Part shown: in pieces, positions 32,334 through 47,400 of the stretch
Layout: each line of letters begins with the position of its first letter
Position numbering within the stretch: the stretch's first letter is position 1
NCBI RefSeq assembly: GCF_000341285.1
Contig: NW_005178471.1
Location: 62,001-126,000 of the forward strand
From: Galdieria sulphuraria
Lineage: Eukaryota; Rhodophyta; Bangiophyceae; Galdieriales; Galdieriaceae
DNA length: 64,000 nucleotides
Direction: 5' to 3'
Program-made: the position numbers and the translations under genes
The notes under the pieces: model-generated
What the model was told of the DNA's origin: nothing
Databases searched by the model: none
Seen by the model: only the letters and a program-made list of their open reading frames with translations

Positions 32334-33665
32334 CTAGAAGGTCTCTTCTTCCAACTCTATATCAAAGTCATCCTCAGCAGTAGCCTCTTGGTATTGTTGA
32401 TATTCTGATACTAAATCATTCATGTTACTTTCTGCTTCACTGAATTCCATTTCATCCATGCCTTCACCAGTATACCAGTGAAGGAATGCTTTGCGGCGAA
32501 ACATGGCAGTGAATTGTTCACCAACTCGTTGAAATAGTTCTTGAATAGATGTAGAGTTGCCGACAAAAGTTGCAGATTTTTTCATTCCTAAAGGCGGAAT
32601 GTCACACAACGAGCTCTTAATGTTATTAGGAATCCATTCTACAAAATAGGAAGAGTTCTTATTTTGAATATGAAACATTTGATCGTCGATGTCTTGAGTG
32701 GACATATTCCCACGGAAATAAGCTGCAGCAGTTAAATAGCGACCATGACGAGGATCACAAGCAGCCATCATATTCTTCGCATCAAACATTTGCTGCGTCA
32801 GTTCAGAAACACTGGCAGATCTATACTGTTGAGAACCTGGAGCACTCAAGGGTGCAAATCCAATCATGAAAAAGTGCAGTCGAGGAAATGGAATCAAGTT
32901 AGTAGCCAACTTTCGTAAATCTGCGTTAAGTTGTCCAGGGAACCTCAACGAACATGTTATTCCGGACATGACTGCGGATACTAGCTGATTGAGGTCGCTG
33001 TAACTGGGACTGCTAAGTTTCAGTGTTCGAAGACAAATATCATACAGTGCTTCATTGTCAATACAAAAAACTTCATCTGCATTTTCTACCAGTTGATGAA
33101 CAGATAGAGTACAGTTGTAAGGTTCCACAACGGTATCGGATACTTTTGGAGAAGGAACAACAGAATAAGTTCCCATCATTCTGTCAGGATATTCTTCACG
33201 GATTTTAGATATTAAAAGAGTTCCTAAGCCAGAGCCAGTACCTCCACCAAGAGAATGTGTAATTTGAAAACCTTGTAAGCAATCACAAGACTCTGCTTCT
33301 CGCCTTACTACATCCAGTACATTGTCAATCAACTCAGCACCTTCTGTATAGTGACCTTTAGCCCAATTGTTGCCTGCTCCATTTTGACCATATACGAAGT
33401 TATCTGGTCGAAAAAGCTTTCCATAGGTACTAGCTTTCACTGAGTCCATAGTTCCCGGTTCAAGATCCACCAAAACAGCGCGAGGAACGTATCTCGAGCC
33501 AGTTGCTTCGTTATAATAGACATTGATACGGTCTAACTGCGTAGGAGAGTTGCCTTCATATGTTCCGTTTGGATTGATGCCGTGTTCTCCAGAAATCACT
33601 TCCCAAAATTTTGAACCAATCTGATTACCGCATTGACCTGCTTGTACATGAACAATCTCTCTCAT
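32334..33665 (-). CDS. TUBB: Beta-tubulin
   Basis: Intronless, 443 aa, full length. Starts [17 protein letters not shown] (the MREI tetrapeptide used in tubulin mRNA autoregulation in animals), has the GTP-binding GGGTGSG loop, and the M-loop/C-terminal helices. It ends in an acidic tail ([12 protein letters not shown]). It forms microtubules with alpha-tubulin. It differs from the intron-rich genes around it. TTTGGCGGG at 33806-33814, about 140 bp upstream, is E2F-like. Gene-poor DNA lies on both sides. Confidence 0.98.
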   Translation of the reverse strand: MREIVHVQAGQCGNQIGSKFWEVISGEHGINPNGTYEGNSPTQLDRINVYYNEATGSRYVPRAVLVDLEPGTMDSVKASTYGKLFRPDNFVYGQNGAGNNWAKGHYTEGAELIDNVLDVVRREAESCDCLQGFQITHSLGGGTGSGLGTLLISKIREEYPDRMMGTYSVVPSPKVSDTVVEPYNCTLSVHQLVENADEVFCIDNEALYDICLRTLKLSSPSYSDLNQLVSAVMSGITCSLRFPGQLNADLRKLATNLIPFPRLHFFMIGFAPLSAPGSQQYRSASVSELTQQMFDAKNMMAACDPRHGRYLTAAAYFRGNMSTQDIDDQMFHIQNKNSSYFVEWIPNNIKSSLCDIPPLGMKKSATFVGNSTSIQELFQRVGEQFTAMFRRKAFLHWYTGEGMDEMEFSEAESNMNDLVSEYQQYQEATAEDDFDIELEEETF

Positions 33666-33805
33666 TTTTCTTAATGATTACTGTACAACTATTGCACAAG
33701 GACTACAAAGTTCGCTGACAAGTTCACCGCCAATCAAAGGAATAATTTGAAAGGAATTTCGGATGCAAAAGAAAGAGATTTAAATTGGACGTAATGCCAA
33801 CGTAC

Positions 33806-33814
33806 TTTGGCGGG
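33806..33814 (+). promoter_or_regulatory. E2F-like site upstream of beta-tubulin
   Basis: TTTGGCGGG, a near-match to TTTSSCGC/TTTGGCGGGAA E2F sites, about 141 bp before the tubulin start codon. A single short match; binding is not shown. Confidence 0.35.
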
Positions 33815-35993
33815 TTGGATTTTTTTCCACTGGTCCTCCTCTTTTTCAAATATTTGAATTTGAAATCGGAACGTCTGTTGCTCACTCATCACAATCTTCT
33901 ACAAAGACAATTATTTGTGTTCAGCGATCGATCCACTTCTATATTTTACAACCCCCTTCTCTCATCTTTCCAACTTTCCAAATAGACTCAGTTTTCTAAA
34001 TGAGAATTTAGCTTCAAATTCTCTACTTTATCTTGCAGGATAACTGTGGAGTCAGATGTTCTATAAAGCGTTTCTTCAATATTTGATCAACTATGAACTC
34101 AGTAAAGCCTCAACCTTGTCAGCTTCGTATGATTTACTGTTTGGAAGAGGACGACACTTCAAAAGCAAAGAAAACCTATGTCCACTCTTTAGAAAAAGCT
34201 GGCAATACAGACTGAATGTAATAAAGTGAAGGTGGAATATAACATTGGATAGATTGGACGGAGTTGTTATCCTGCAACAGGAAAATTTACTGCTATTCTT
34301 GACAGAGTTTTCGGAACCGAACACTATTCAATCCTCCTCTCATGTCTGTCTACGGCTTTTGAAACTCTTGATTTCCCCGTTTGGATTTGACAACCTTTAT
34401 GCAACAGTAAGAAAGATCTTTTCATTTTATTGGATTCTTGGAGCAGCCGTCATGCAGAATAAGACTAAATAGAATGACGGACAAAGACTGCAATGGTTTA
34501 CAAGCAAACCTCTCTGGTGAAAAATATATATATAATATGGAGCTTGTCTGTATTTGCAAAGGAGGCGCTGTCGAAGAATGGCTGAGCAATTGAGCACAAA
34601 GTGGTTTCTCTCTCTTTTCCAAATGACAATAATGAAGCAAAGAATCCTTCAAATTCTTCTTAAATAAACCTAGTCCAGCAAATTTTCAAACTATTTATAT
34701 TTTGAACCACCACTATCTAGCTCGTAACAGAAGTTACTGGTGAATTCAAGTCTTCGGTGAATCTTCCTAGAAGAATAAACCATGAGTGCATTTCGGACAC
34801 TTTCAAATCGATAAATATGCAAAGGCGATACAAAACCACTTATTACGGCAATTTGCTAATGTTAGAAACCCAATCATTGTAGTTTGTTTGTTTCTGAAAA
34901 CGATCTGATGCTATGATATAAACGTTGAAAAGAAGGGAATAAAACTTATTGAGATTCATTGTAAGGTTTATCCTTCTTGAATCTTACATAAAGTTTCATT
35001 TGTAAGGAAATGAAAGTTTCCTTGTCCTCCTCCACCTGCTATTTACCACTCACTTTTCCAGTTATTATTACAAGAAAGAAACTAGTGTTTGTTGGTATTT
35101 TTCGTGGAAAAAGTCATAGAAACACTTCAATTGGTTCCACTTGAGAAACTACAAACTTCTGGATAAGAAAGTAGAAATTTCAGTATGGGCTTCTAAGAGT
35201 GGCTATTCTACCTAGTAATAAGTACTTCGTATAATATTCCAGAAGAGCTTAAAGCCCTTGGAGTCTCATCAGAGAACGCTGTTACCCAGTAGACCTGGTG
35301 TAGTATCAGGGTCTTTTATCCTGTTAACTGGTTTAGACAGAAGGGTACCTTGCTTCCGTTTTATCTGTAAACAGCAAGAAAGAAAACAGTAAGAAGTTGG
35401 CTGCCATGTTTCAAAAAATTTCTTCTTTCGGTTCTTACAAAGATTAATTCTCTTCAGAAGCTGGTTTCTGTTGCTTGCAATTTCAGTCAAAAATGAACCA
35501 AAACTATTGTATCTATGTTGGAGACTATATAGGTAGCTAGGCACTCTAGGACTCAAATAAAATATACTAATTTACCCGTTTCTCTCTTCACGGAGAATTC
35601 ATCCCAAATGGTTTATAGCTGGCGTATAGAAGACAAAAGTCAAAGGAAACAGTTCTGACAAGAAAATCTTCGTCGTTTGCTCTTCAAGTTTGAAAGGTTT
35701 TACACTCTCAGGATATCGAGTAAAAACGTCTATCTTTTCCTTGGATATGGGAAAATTCGTAACTCTTTAGACACACTTCACTTCCCGGAAATTTGTCTGT
35801 CTTAAATACAAAAAAGTTCTTCAAATACAATGAAACGTTACTCTTTAATAGAGAAAAGCTCCCAAGGAAGTCTTTTGCAAGACTTCAACAAAGAAGACGG
35901 TGTCTCTATCCCAAATAGAAAGGATACACAAAGACGTAATCTTAGCTCCATTGGGAATTACTGGACAAGCCCAAAAAGCTTTCCCGTAACAAA

Positions 35994-36003
35994 TTTTGGC
36001 GCC
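35994..36003 (+). promoter_or_regulatory. E2F-like site upstream of MCM4
   Basis: TTTTGGCGCC, 30 bp before the MCM4 ATG at 36033. MCM genes in plants, animals and red algae are E2F targets at G1/S. The motif and position fit, though it lies close to the start codon. Confidence 0.5.
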
Positions 36004-36032
36004 CTTTCTTCTGCAATTCTTTTGAGTTTAAA

Positions 36033-39131
<3,099 letters not shown>

Positions 39132-40431
39132 ATTTCAATCTACACTTTCAAATTGTATGATGAATCCCAAAGTTCTATTTTCAAGCACCTTGATCATCTT
39201 TCATAAAGTATATCACTCGAACTGGAGTGAGTATTCATGCAATTTCCATTTTCTCAATCATTTCTGTATAATCAACACAAATGATACAAAAATTGAAACT
39301 AAACGGACTTACGCACACAAGGAATTTATTATATGTGCAACAACAACAACTCGAATTTCAAGAATATAATACAGAGAGCCAAATATTCAGTAAACATGTA
39401 AATATTGGAAATGGTATGACAGACAAGGATGGAGCTTAAAGTTTCTTAAAGAGCCAGTCTTCTATTCTGTTTTGAATGTCATCAAAGCATCAAATGATTG
39501 CCACAATGCAATGTTTCTGAACGAAACTACTCCATAAAGATATTTTGAAAATTTGCAACGAGTTGAACCATCATATATGAGTCTGAGGTTTAACAATACT
39601 TTTCGTCGTGCTGTTGGGTTATCATTTGACATTCATCTGGTTCAATATAGAGTCTGTTGTGGCAAAATCAACAAAGCCATCGGATGCATCCTTTCTGGAG
39701 CTTGATAAAAACTTGCACTCAAAATTCAGTAGTTTGTTGAGAGCTTACCTCTATACTTTGAATCCATGCTTCCTATATTTCCACTAGAACGGAGTTGGGA
39801 AGTTCTCTAAAGCTCTCTCTGGCACAAGAAGTGTGAAAGTGATCTTATTCACTGCTTGGACGTCTTCTTCCCCATTGGAGAATAAAAAATACGTTATAAG
39901 CACAAAGAATATATTCAATTATTCGCTACGAGCAGCAGTTTTAAGGTTTTTCCTGTTTGTTTTGGTTCCTACATCGATTGAATTCCACTGGAATTTTCCA
40001 CTGTAGCTACATCTTGCTATCCGATAGAACGTGACAATGTTTCACATCAACTTGTGGTAACTGATACTTCACCTTATATTGCCATAATGTGGTTGTTCAA
40101 GTTGCCATTTCCCCAACAGTGGATGGACTTTCTATCTGAGCTCTGTAAAATGTGGGTTTGAATACACAAACTTCGTTTGCATTCATATGGACAAACCTAT
40201 CTTCAACTCACTGTGACAACTTATCAACCTGGACAAATGCCAACCATACTCTTGTTTCTTAGTTGAGGAGCAGTTTCCATGCCCTAATAAGAAGAAACTA
40301 TATCGATGACAACACTATGATCACGTAACAAGATTGTAGCAACCGAGTTTGAAAAATAGACGCATTCATTTACACATTTTCACACAAAATGACGAGAACT
40401 TTCTAAAAACAGCTATCAACATAATGATTTG
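39132..40431. other. Gene-poor gap after MCM4
   Basis: 1.3 kb with no frame above about 70 codons apart from one at 39052-39369 that overlaps the MCM4 end. I see no gene, RNA or repeat that I can defend. Confidence 0.45.
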
Positions 40432-41269
40432 TTACATTCCTTTTATCATCTTTACCCAGTCACGGAAGATGGGAAGATCTTTGAGTTCCGGATTAGGAAT
40501 CACGGTGGTTCCGAAACTATCATTGATAACAATAGTCGCAGACAAAACCCAAGCACTTATCGAACACAACATTCCCAATATTCCACCAGGAACCGAACTA
40601 ATAGCACCAAAGAAATGCATATCATCCAGAACGAGCTCCAATTCGAGAGTCAAAAACACAATGTACAACTGAATATTGTGCCCCATCGATGCAACGAACA
40701 TATAAGTATTAAAAATGGTGTAACAAACTAGAATAAAACCTAGCGCCATGTCAAAGTCAGTTGTTGACAATAAATTCGTTCCATATTCTGCTTCTAACGT
40801 AATAAGAACGCCAAAGGCTAGCCAAAAGGCACCGTAGCTCGAAAATGCAACTCCACCAAAAGTATTTTGTTTAATGAAAGTCATGATGCCAGCAATCAGC
40901 TGTGCCGAACCTCCATACATAAAGCCTAGTGCAATAATACTATTTGTCAAGCCACTAGGTAACAACTTGGCATTGATACAACTCAGCATAAAGTCTGTTG
41001 CCGCAAAACCTGCCAACCCTAAGGCCTCTGGATGTCCCAAACTCACAACTTGCTTAGTTGGAGCTATTTTTTACGTTACTTAAAGTCAACTACAGCAAAT
41101 TCAAACATATACCTTGATATTCAGCAGCTACACCTCCCATATTTCCATAAGAATAGCGCCTTACAAACGAATTGGGAGGAAGATCTTTCAAACCAAAGTT
41201 TTCTTCCTCTTCAGACCTATTGGCAGTTTGATTATTCATCTCAGCTACTGCTTGTTCAGGCCTAGCCAT
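40432..41269 (-). CDS. GPR1/FUN34/YaaH (acetate/succinate) transporter, copy A
   Basis: Two exons (41269-41113, 41063-40432), phase 1, 262 aa. A polar N-terminus with the conserved LKDLPPNSFVRRYSYGNMG leads into six TM helices. The family motif near helix 1 (NPAPLGL in fungi/bacteria) reads HPEALGLAGFAATDF. FMYGGSAQLIAG is the second hallmark, and YGAFWLAFG the third. Members carry acetate or succinate across the plasma membrane, often as a proton symport or channel. Galdieria grows on many carbon sources. Exon 2 is nearly identical to copy B at 42217-43071 except for one 69-bp patch. Confidence 0.9.
40438..41052 (-). repeat. Homogenised segment shared with 42226-42840, interrupted by a divergent island
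   Basis: 40438-40620 equals 42226-42408 (183 nt, no difference). 40690-41052 equals 42478-42840 (363 nt, no difference). Between them 40621-40689 and 42409-42477 differ at 21 of 69 positions with no length change. Confidence 0.9.
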
Positions 41270-41563
41270 TTCCAAATCAATAACCCTGCCTTCCACAGTA
41301 AACCAGGAGTACTTCTAAGTGGACTTGACGAACAGCTGTTTCGTCTCATTTGCTTGCTCGTCAGAAGCAGATGACCAATGGACAAAATGGATTGACCGGA
41401 CAGCTCTCCCGTGCTGTTTGAGAATCAACTCGAATTTCATTTACCTTGAATAAAATTTAGGGTTGTCTTTATGGTGTGTATGGAAACATAACAGCTCTTA
41501 AGTTGCAACCAGTAAGTTACTTCACATATCACAAAAGAGAAAGAATGAAACAAAACCTGCTCG

Positions 41564-41962
41564 ATGGGAACGAAATTCGATTGTCCATTCAAGATGATTG
41601 GGATTGGCTTCACTTTCTCACAACAGGCTGTAACTTTAAGACGCCCTCTTTGGAAACAGAACTTTCGGCAACAAGAAACAAATAAAGCATTGTTGAGAGA
41701 ACAACCTTGTAGACATTTTTTGAAAAATAGAGCAACCTATTATGTTTGTAAGCAACAGTCTTCCAAGGATGAGACGAGACCTGGGAAAGGACAGGAAGAG
41801 GCAACTCAAGCAGAAAGTAAGAGTTCCAAAATGCCAAGAACAACTCGGATTGTGGGCGATATATTTTTCTTCACTATTACTATGGCACTTTTTGTGATGA
41901 CGCTTGTAGCCACTCTGTATCGTTTTTATCTCCCTCAGGGCTTATCCCCACCTTTTTCTTAA
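41564..41962 (+). CDS. Hypothetical single-TM protein with transit-peptide-like leader
   Basis: 132 aa from an ATG to TAA. Residues 1-~85 are basic, rich in Gln/Ser/Arg, with few acids at first, like an organelle transit peptide. A polar linker (KDETRPGKGQEEATQAESK) is followed by one TM helix (IVGDIFFFTITMALFVMTLVATLYRFYLP) and a short tail GLSPPFS. No family is recognised. A small plastid or mitochondrial membrane subunit is my guess. An earlier Met at 41545 is in another frame. It lies between the two transporter paralogs on the opposite strand. Confidence 0.5.
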   Translation: MGTKFDCPFKMIGIGFTFSQQAVTLRRPLWKQNFRQQETNKALLREQPCRHFLKNRATYYVCKQQSSKDETRPGKGQEEATQAESKSSKMPRTTRIVGDIFFFTITMALFVMTLVATLYRFYLPQGLSPPFS

Positions 41963-42216
41963 GTGAAAGTACTGTTAAGAAGGAAGAGTTCTGTGTCGAA
42001 AGGTTTCTTAACGTGTAAGGAAGAAACGAAATATGTTTTAGGCCTTGCCGCATTGCAAATAAATACGGACCAAAGTAGACACGTTCGTATTTATAAGAAA
42101 CACGAAATACTGTCTCATATCAACAGTTTTCTAAATAAGAAGCAAACACACAAAACACTCCATAAAAACTGCACAAGACAAACAGAGTCTCTATATTCCA
42201 CAACCACCACTCACTA

Positions 42217-43071
42217 TTACTTCTCTCCTTTTATCATCTTTACCCAGTCACGGAAGATGGGAAGATCTTTGAGTTCCGGATTAGGAATCACGGTGGTTCC
42301 GAAACTATCATTGATAACAATAGTCGCAGACAAAACCCAAGCACTTATCGAACACAACATTCCCAATATTCCACCAGGAACCGAACTAATAGCACCAAAG
42401 AAATGCATGTCTACAAGAACAAGTTGCATTTCTAACGTCAAGAATATAATATAAAGCTGTATATTATGCGCCATCGTTGCAACGAACATATAAGTATTAA
42501 AAATGGTGTAACAAACTAGAATAAAACCTAGCGCCATGTCAAAGTCAGTTGTTGACAATAAATTCGTTCCATATTCTGCTTCTAACGTAATAAGAACGCC
42601 AAAGGCTAGCCAAAAGGCACCGTAGCTCGAAAATGCAACTCCACCAAAAGTATTTTGTTTAATGAAAGTCATGATGCCAGCAATCAGCTGTGCCGAACCT
42701 CCATACATAAAGCCTAGTGCAATAATACTATTTGTCAAGCCACTAGGTAACAACTTGGCATTGATACAACTCAGCATAAAGTCTGTTGCCGCAAAACCTG
42801 CCAACCCTAAGGCCTCTGGATGTCCCAAACTCACAACTTGTTTGGTAGGAGCTAAAGAACCAAGTCATTTAATGTTCATAATAACTCCCTTTTTATAAAA
42901 CTCACGGTGGTATTCCTTTGACATGCCGCCCATATTTCCATACGAATAGCGCCTAACGAAGGAATTGGGTGGAAGGTCCTTCAAACCCAACTCTTCGTCT
43001 ACAGAGTCATTATTTCTTGTATGTCGCGTTGCCTGTGCAGCTTGTTCTTCTTCAGTCATCGTAGAAACCAT
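42217..43071 (-). CDS. GPR1/FUN34/YaaH (acetate/succinate) transporter, copy B
   Basis: Two exons (43071-42906, 42851-42217), phase 1, 266 aa. Same architecture as copy A. The N-terminal cytosolic part (about 55 residues) is clearly diverged before the shared DLPPNSFVRRYSYGNMGG, and the last residues differ (IKGEK instead of IKGM). Within the membrane part the only differing patch is ATMAHNIQLYIIFLTLEMQL versus ASMGHNIQLYIVFLTLELEL in A, with a Val/Asp change just after. The intron sits at the same place and phase. Expression is probably separate, as its 5' flank is different. Confidence 0.9.
42226..42840 (-). repeat. Second copy of the homogenised segment
   Basis: Partner of 40438-41052. 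The 42409-42477 patch is the divergent island. Confidence 0.9.
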
Positions 43072-43503
43072 GTCCGTAGAAACGTTTGTGTCGCGTCTTC
43101 CAACAATACAAAAACAATTTAGTGCTTCAATCTCAAATTAATGCACTTTTGGAGATGGTGTAGAAATTACCCAGTATAAGACAGCTGTTCCTTGGGTCCG
43201 TTATGTATGACTTTACCACTAAATTCGTTCATTGTTTAACAATTATCACTCTATTTTTTGAAAAGTGTCTAGCATGGCAAGAGAAAGTCATACGTATTTC
43301 CATGTTTCAAAAACACAAGGAAGAAGAGTCCGATGGATCCATCTTCACCGCACATGGCGAACAACACGTGATGGCCGCCCTTAAGGACTGATCCCATGGA
43401 CAAGGAGAGAAATTGGGGAATTCTAGTTTTTGGGAAGCTGAAGAAACCCTGTGAGCTTTGTTGATTGTTGTACTCGCGTTTGGTTGCCTTCAACTTGGTG
43501 ACA
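43072..43503. other. Divergent promoter region of copy B and the four-TM gene
   Basis: About 430 bp. It holds frames up to 94 codons on either strand, none convincing. It should contain both promoters. Confidence 0.45.
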
Positions 43504-44206
43504 ATGGTTAGCGCCACTTTAAGTAGTATGTCTAGAGCCAGTTTATGGCTCACAAGGTTCTTTCTGTATACAGTTATTCTTGGTAGGATGCAATTAGTCG
43601 TTTACCTTATCCGTACTCAAATTATTGTGTGAAGCTTTCTCTATTGCTATAGACGGAGTAATGGGGAAGAAAGGAGACAACGTTTGGAACACAACTCTTT
43701 CGTACAATGGTAGCATTATTGATTTTTGTGCTTTTGGTGCCGCTTCAGTAACTTCCGGAGGAAACCCACACACTTGTATGTACGTCATAGCTCTAGCCTC
43801 GACAAGCTTTATCGTATATTTCATTCTCTGGGTGCTTACCATAGTGGATGTTTTCTACCGCTTTATGAGCAGATACTGGCCAGCGGAACTGTTTACCAAT
43901 ATATGGATGGTCTGTTGGTGGTAAGTTGTGTTTTCATACTTTGGTTTGTCAACCTTTTGAAATCTATTAAGGCTTATTGGTGCTATCGTCATTACCTCCC
44001 AGCGTCCGTCAACTTCCGTTGAAAATACTTTAGGAATCTCCAAAGATATTAAAGCAATAGAGGGTCTCGCCTGGATCAACTTCGTGTTTTGCATCTTTAT
44101 GGTGATAGTCACTTTTACAAATGGTGCTATTGATACTCGGGACCGAGTTGACGCCACTTTTAGCAAAGCAGAGTATCATCAGCCTGCAGAACAGGCCGAT
44201 GCGTAA
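43504..44206 (+). CDS. Four-TM MARVEL-like membrane protein
   Basis: Three exons (43504-43582, 43635-43920, 43972-44206), 199 aa, consistent phases. Four hydrophobic helices: SLWLTRFFLYTVILAFSIAI, YVIALASTSFIVYFILWVLTIV, LFTNIWMVCWWLIGAIVIT, WINFVFCIFMVIVTFTNGA. A lumenal loop between helices 1 and 2 carries NTT and C residues. Short cytosolic ends and an acidic tail (SKAEYHQPAEQADA) follow. The spacing recalls MARVEL/tetraspan vesicle proteins, but no diagnostic motif is present, so the family is tentative. The exon 1 join is chosen because it restores helix 1 and a normal 52-nt intron. Confidence 0.65.
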
Positions 44207-44437
44207 TACTGTGAATGACGCTTGTTTATTTGAGTTAGTGTTTAGAGTTTGTTTGTTTTTGATTGAATTGTGCGACGAATTCCTAATGTCCAGTTTCTGG
44301 AAACTCGCACGTTTGGAATGAAACAAGTTTCGTTTAAACGAATATCACTTGCCACAAAAAGTTGAGATGCACATTTCTCTTTCCAATTTTTTATTATAGA
44401 CAAGCAATAGTTGCACAGGACTATACTAGTAAAACGG

Positions 44438-47400
44438 TCAATTCGAAGTACCCCAGAACCGTCTTGCACCACCTAAGACGTTTGCTGCACTCTCTAACAC
44501 ATCTTTCCTTCTATCTTCCCTCATTTCTTTGCGTTCAATGACCTTAAGGACTCCATGAATAAAAGTTGTATAAAACTCATTATATGCATACCTGTAAGAC
44601 TTCATAATCCTTGGGTGCATACTGTCGCATTACAAAACTATATAAAACTCTTCAGAACAAATAGTTCAGATAAACGAATAGTAAATCTTACCGAATGACA
44701 TAGTCAGGTAGCATAGCAAGTGAGACGGTAGCCAAAAGACTAAGCCAATAAGGAGGAGATTGAAATGCCCAACGTACCACACCATACATATTCGCCTGTT
44801 GAATGAGGTCGTTGGGTCTATTTTCAAAACGTCAACTGTGGAGCAATATTGAAATCAGCGACAACTTACTGAATATAACTATAAGCAATCATAAGAACAA
44901 AAAAGAAAACGACTGATAACCAAATGGCAACATGTGATATCCACACCCAATAGTGAGTATACAAACAGGCTTCTAATAAAATGATAATCACAACGTTGGT
45001 GAAGATCATCGTGCTCATGTCCCATAAACCTCCCACCTTTGAAAAAATAAATAAACGTTTATGACAAGAAGAATCTTATACTTACTTGGCCAATTGCTCT
45101 CTCTACTCCATTCGAAGAATGATATGCTCCATACGCACAAAAGAAACAAATCAAACTTTGGTAAATTGCCAAAGCACTCCAATACAACATTTTCTTTCCA
45201 GAAAAATATCCAGAATCTCTAAGCCCCTGATAAGCAGAGGGATGTCTCATGATTGTGGTTTCCGTAATGTCTTTTTCAAATGTTCCAAGTGCAAGTGGCG
45301 GCAACGAAGTTATAAACAGATTGAAAAATTGCAAAATCCACGAATCAATAATAGTTTGGCCTGAGAATTTGTTGAAAAAAGCAAACCATGCCTGAACCAA
45401 CACCAACATCATGTTCTTATACAATGAATAAAATATCAACTTGACAGCTCGAATGAAATTGTATCTTCCATGGACTCCTAAAAGCCGACTAAGAAGATAG
45501 AATTGCCCAATCGCATAGTCAGAAGCCATAACGGCTTGCATTCCTTCGTGTCCTTGGATACCAATTCCCACATCTGCTTCCTGAATCATGGAAACATCAT
45601 TCGCTCCATCGCCTACTGCACATGTAACCCTTCCTTGGGTTTTCACTAAACGTACAATTACTGCCTTTTGCAATGGTGTCGCTCTACAGCATATTACTGA
45701 AACACATTGTTCGGCAACAGTCAAAAATGTTTCTGGAATGTTCTTTAAAGCTAACGTTAAGGAAGTTCCGTCGATGACAAGAGTTGGTCCTCTTAATCTT
45801 TTAGAGGTGTCAGAAGTGGTATGAATTGAAGAGAAACCATTCCTTCGTCTTTTCCATTTTCCCTTTGAATGATTAAATTGTCGTGTTCCGGCAAGCGGAG
45901 TTGGTTCATCTCCTGATTCATTAGCCTCCTCATCTGTTGTGGTTGTCAGACCACTCCCACTTGAAAACAGCAAATCACTCTTCAAAGCCATTTCCAACTG
46001 TTGCATAACCTGCTCTGAAGTGTTTCCCTCTATACTAATCATCTTGTGTGGATCTACAACAATTGACGAACTAACTCCAATGGCCACAGCAGTTTCTCGC
46101 AAGTCACCAGTAACCATCCAAATGGTAATACCTGCCTGTTGAAGGAACGAAACAGTCTCTTGAACTTTGTACTGCAAACGATCTTCCACAGCAGAAGCAC
46201 CCAACAGTGTTAAGTCATGTTCTACAAGCTCCCATGCCTGGGCAATCTTCAAGTCCCTGCTACTATCCATCGATCCCTGCGCACTTTCCAACTCCGAATG
46301 AAAATTCTCATATTCTGTTTCCGAAAGGAAGCGAGCTCCAAACACCAAAACACGAAGACCTTCATCAGCAAACGACTGAACATGTTTCTTTGTGACAGAA
46401 ATCAGGTCCCGTTGGTCAAAAGCAACACTAGTGGCTATCTCTCCTCGATCAATGCTAAGTGAAACGTCTCTCATTTTATCAAACATTACAGATTCCGCTC
46501 CCTTTGAATAAAGAACTATCTTTCCTTCCGGCGTGCGTACAATTAACGACATACTCCTACGCGAAGATTCAAACTCAGCAATATCCAAGACTTGAAATAT
46601 TTCTTCTGTTTTTTCATGTTCATTCAAAATGTGCAGACGTTGTCCTTGTCTCTTTATCAAGCGAAAACCATAATCACGAGCTGCCCTCACAAGAGCCACT
46701 TCATCAGGAGATTGAGCTGCATAATCGATTTTCTCGATATCATCAGTCAATTCACTTGTTTCACTAGGTTTCGAAGACTTGTCTGCTTTGTCCGCTTTTG
46801 TCTTTTTGAAAAATCGTAGCGCATTTCGTTTCAAGTTCTTCAGGTGCCAAGAATGCTTCTTCTCTTCACCACTTTCAAATTGGTTCGGAACATCAGGCGA
46901 GACTGTGTGACATACGCACATTGCTCTAAGAAATTCTAACTTGAAAGGAAAATCCGTATCCACAATGGGTGAAGTATGCTCTATGGGTGTCTCCAAAGTT
47001 CGGCCTTGGTTTGAACTTCCATCGTTCTAAAAGGAATCGTGAGTTAAATAATATGCGAGAAAATTGTGTTTTCTTACTGTAACTATATCGGTGCCTCGAT
47101 AAATCCCAGAGTCTACTGTTTGTTTCTCGGTGAAGGCCAACTCTCCAAGATGATCACCCAAGCTGCTATGCTTTGTATAAAAGAGTTCACCACCAACACT
47201 ACATTTCGAAAACTCCATTATATTTTCAGTCAAAGTGCCCGTCTTATCCGAGAACAAATGTTGTACAATACCAAGTTCATCATTAATAGCACTGGTTCTT
47301 GCCAACATTGGCTTTCGTTGCGGAGGAGACACAGAATTATCATAGCATGTCAGTTCATGATCCCATTCCATGAAGCACTTTTGCCAAAAGCGGGTCAACT

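Larger units (their letters stand above)
33666..36032. other. Long gap between beta-tubulin and MCM4
   Basis: 2.4 kb. A 58-codon frame at 34056-34232 (+) (MFYKAFLQYLINYELSK…) might be a first exon but its 35-nt candidate intron is shorter than the window's norm. A minus-strand frame at 35556-35269 contains a GTAAGA donor and TTACAG acceptor. Neither is assigned. A 76-codon frame at 35830-36060 overlaps the MCM4 start. Confidence 0.4.

Noticed and set aside
40438-42840. Long direct repeat as a possible mobile element
   Set aside because: Repeat limits follow the exon-2 coding region of paralogous genes, with no terminal repeats or target duplication.
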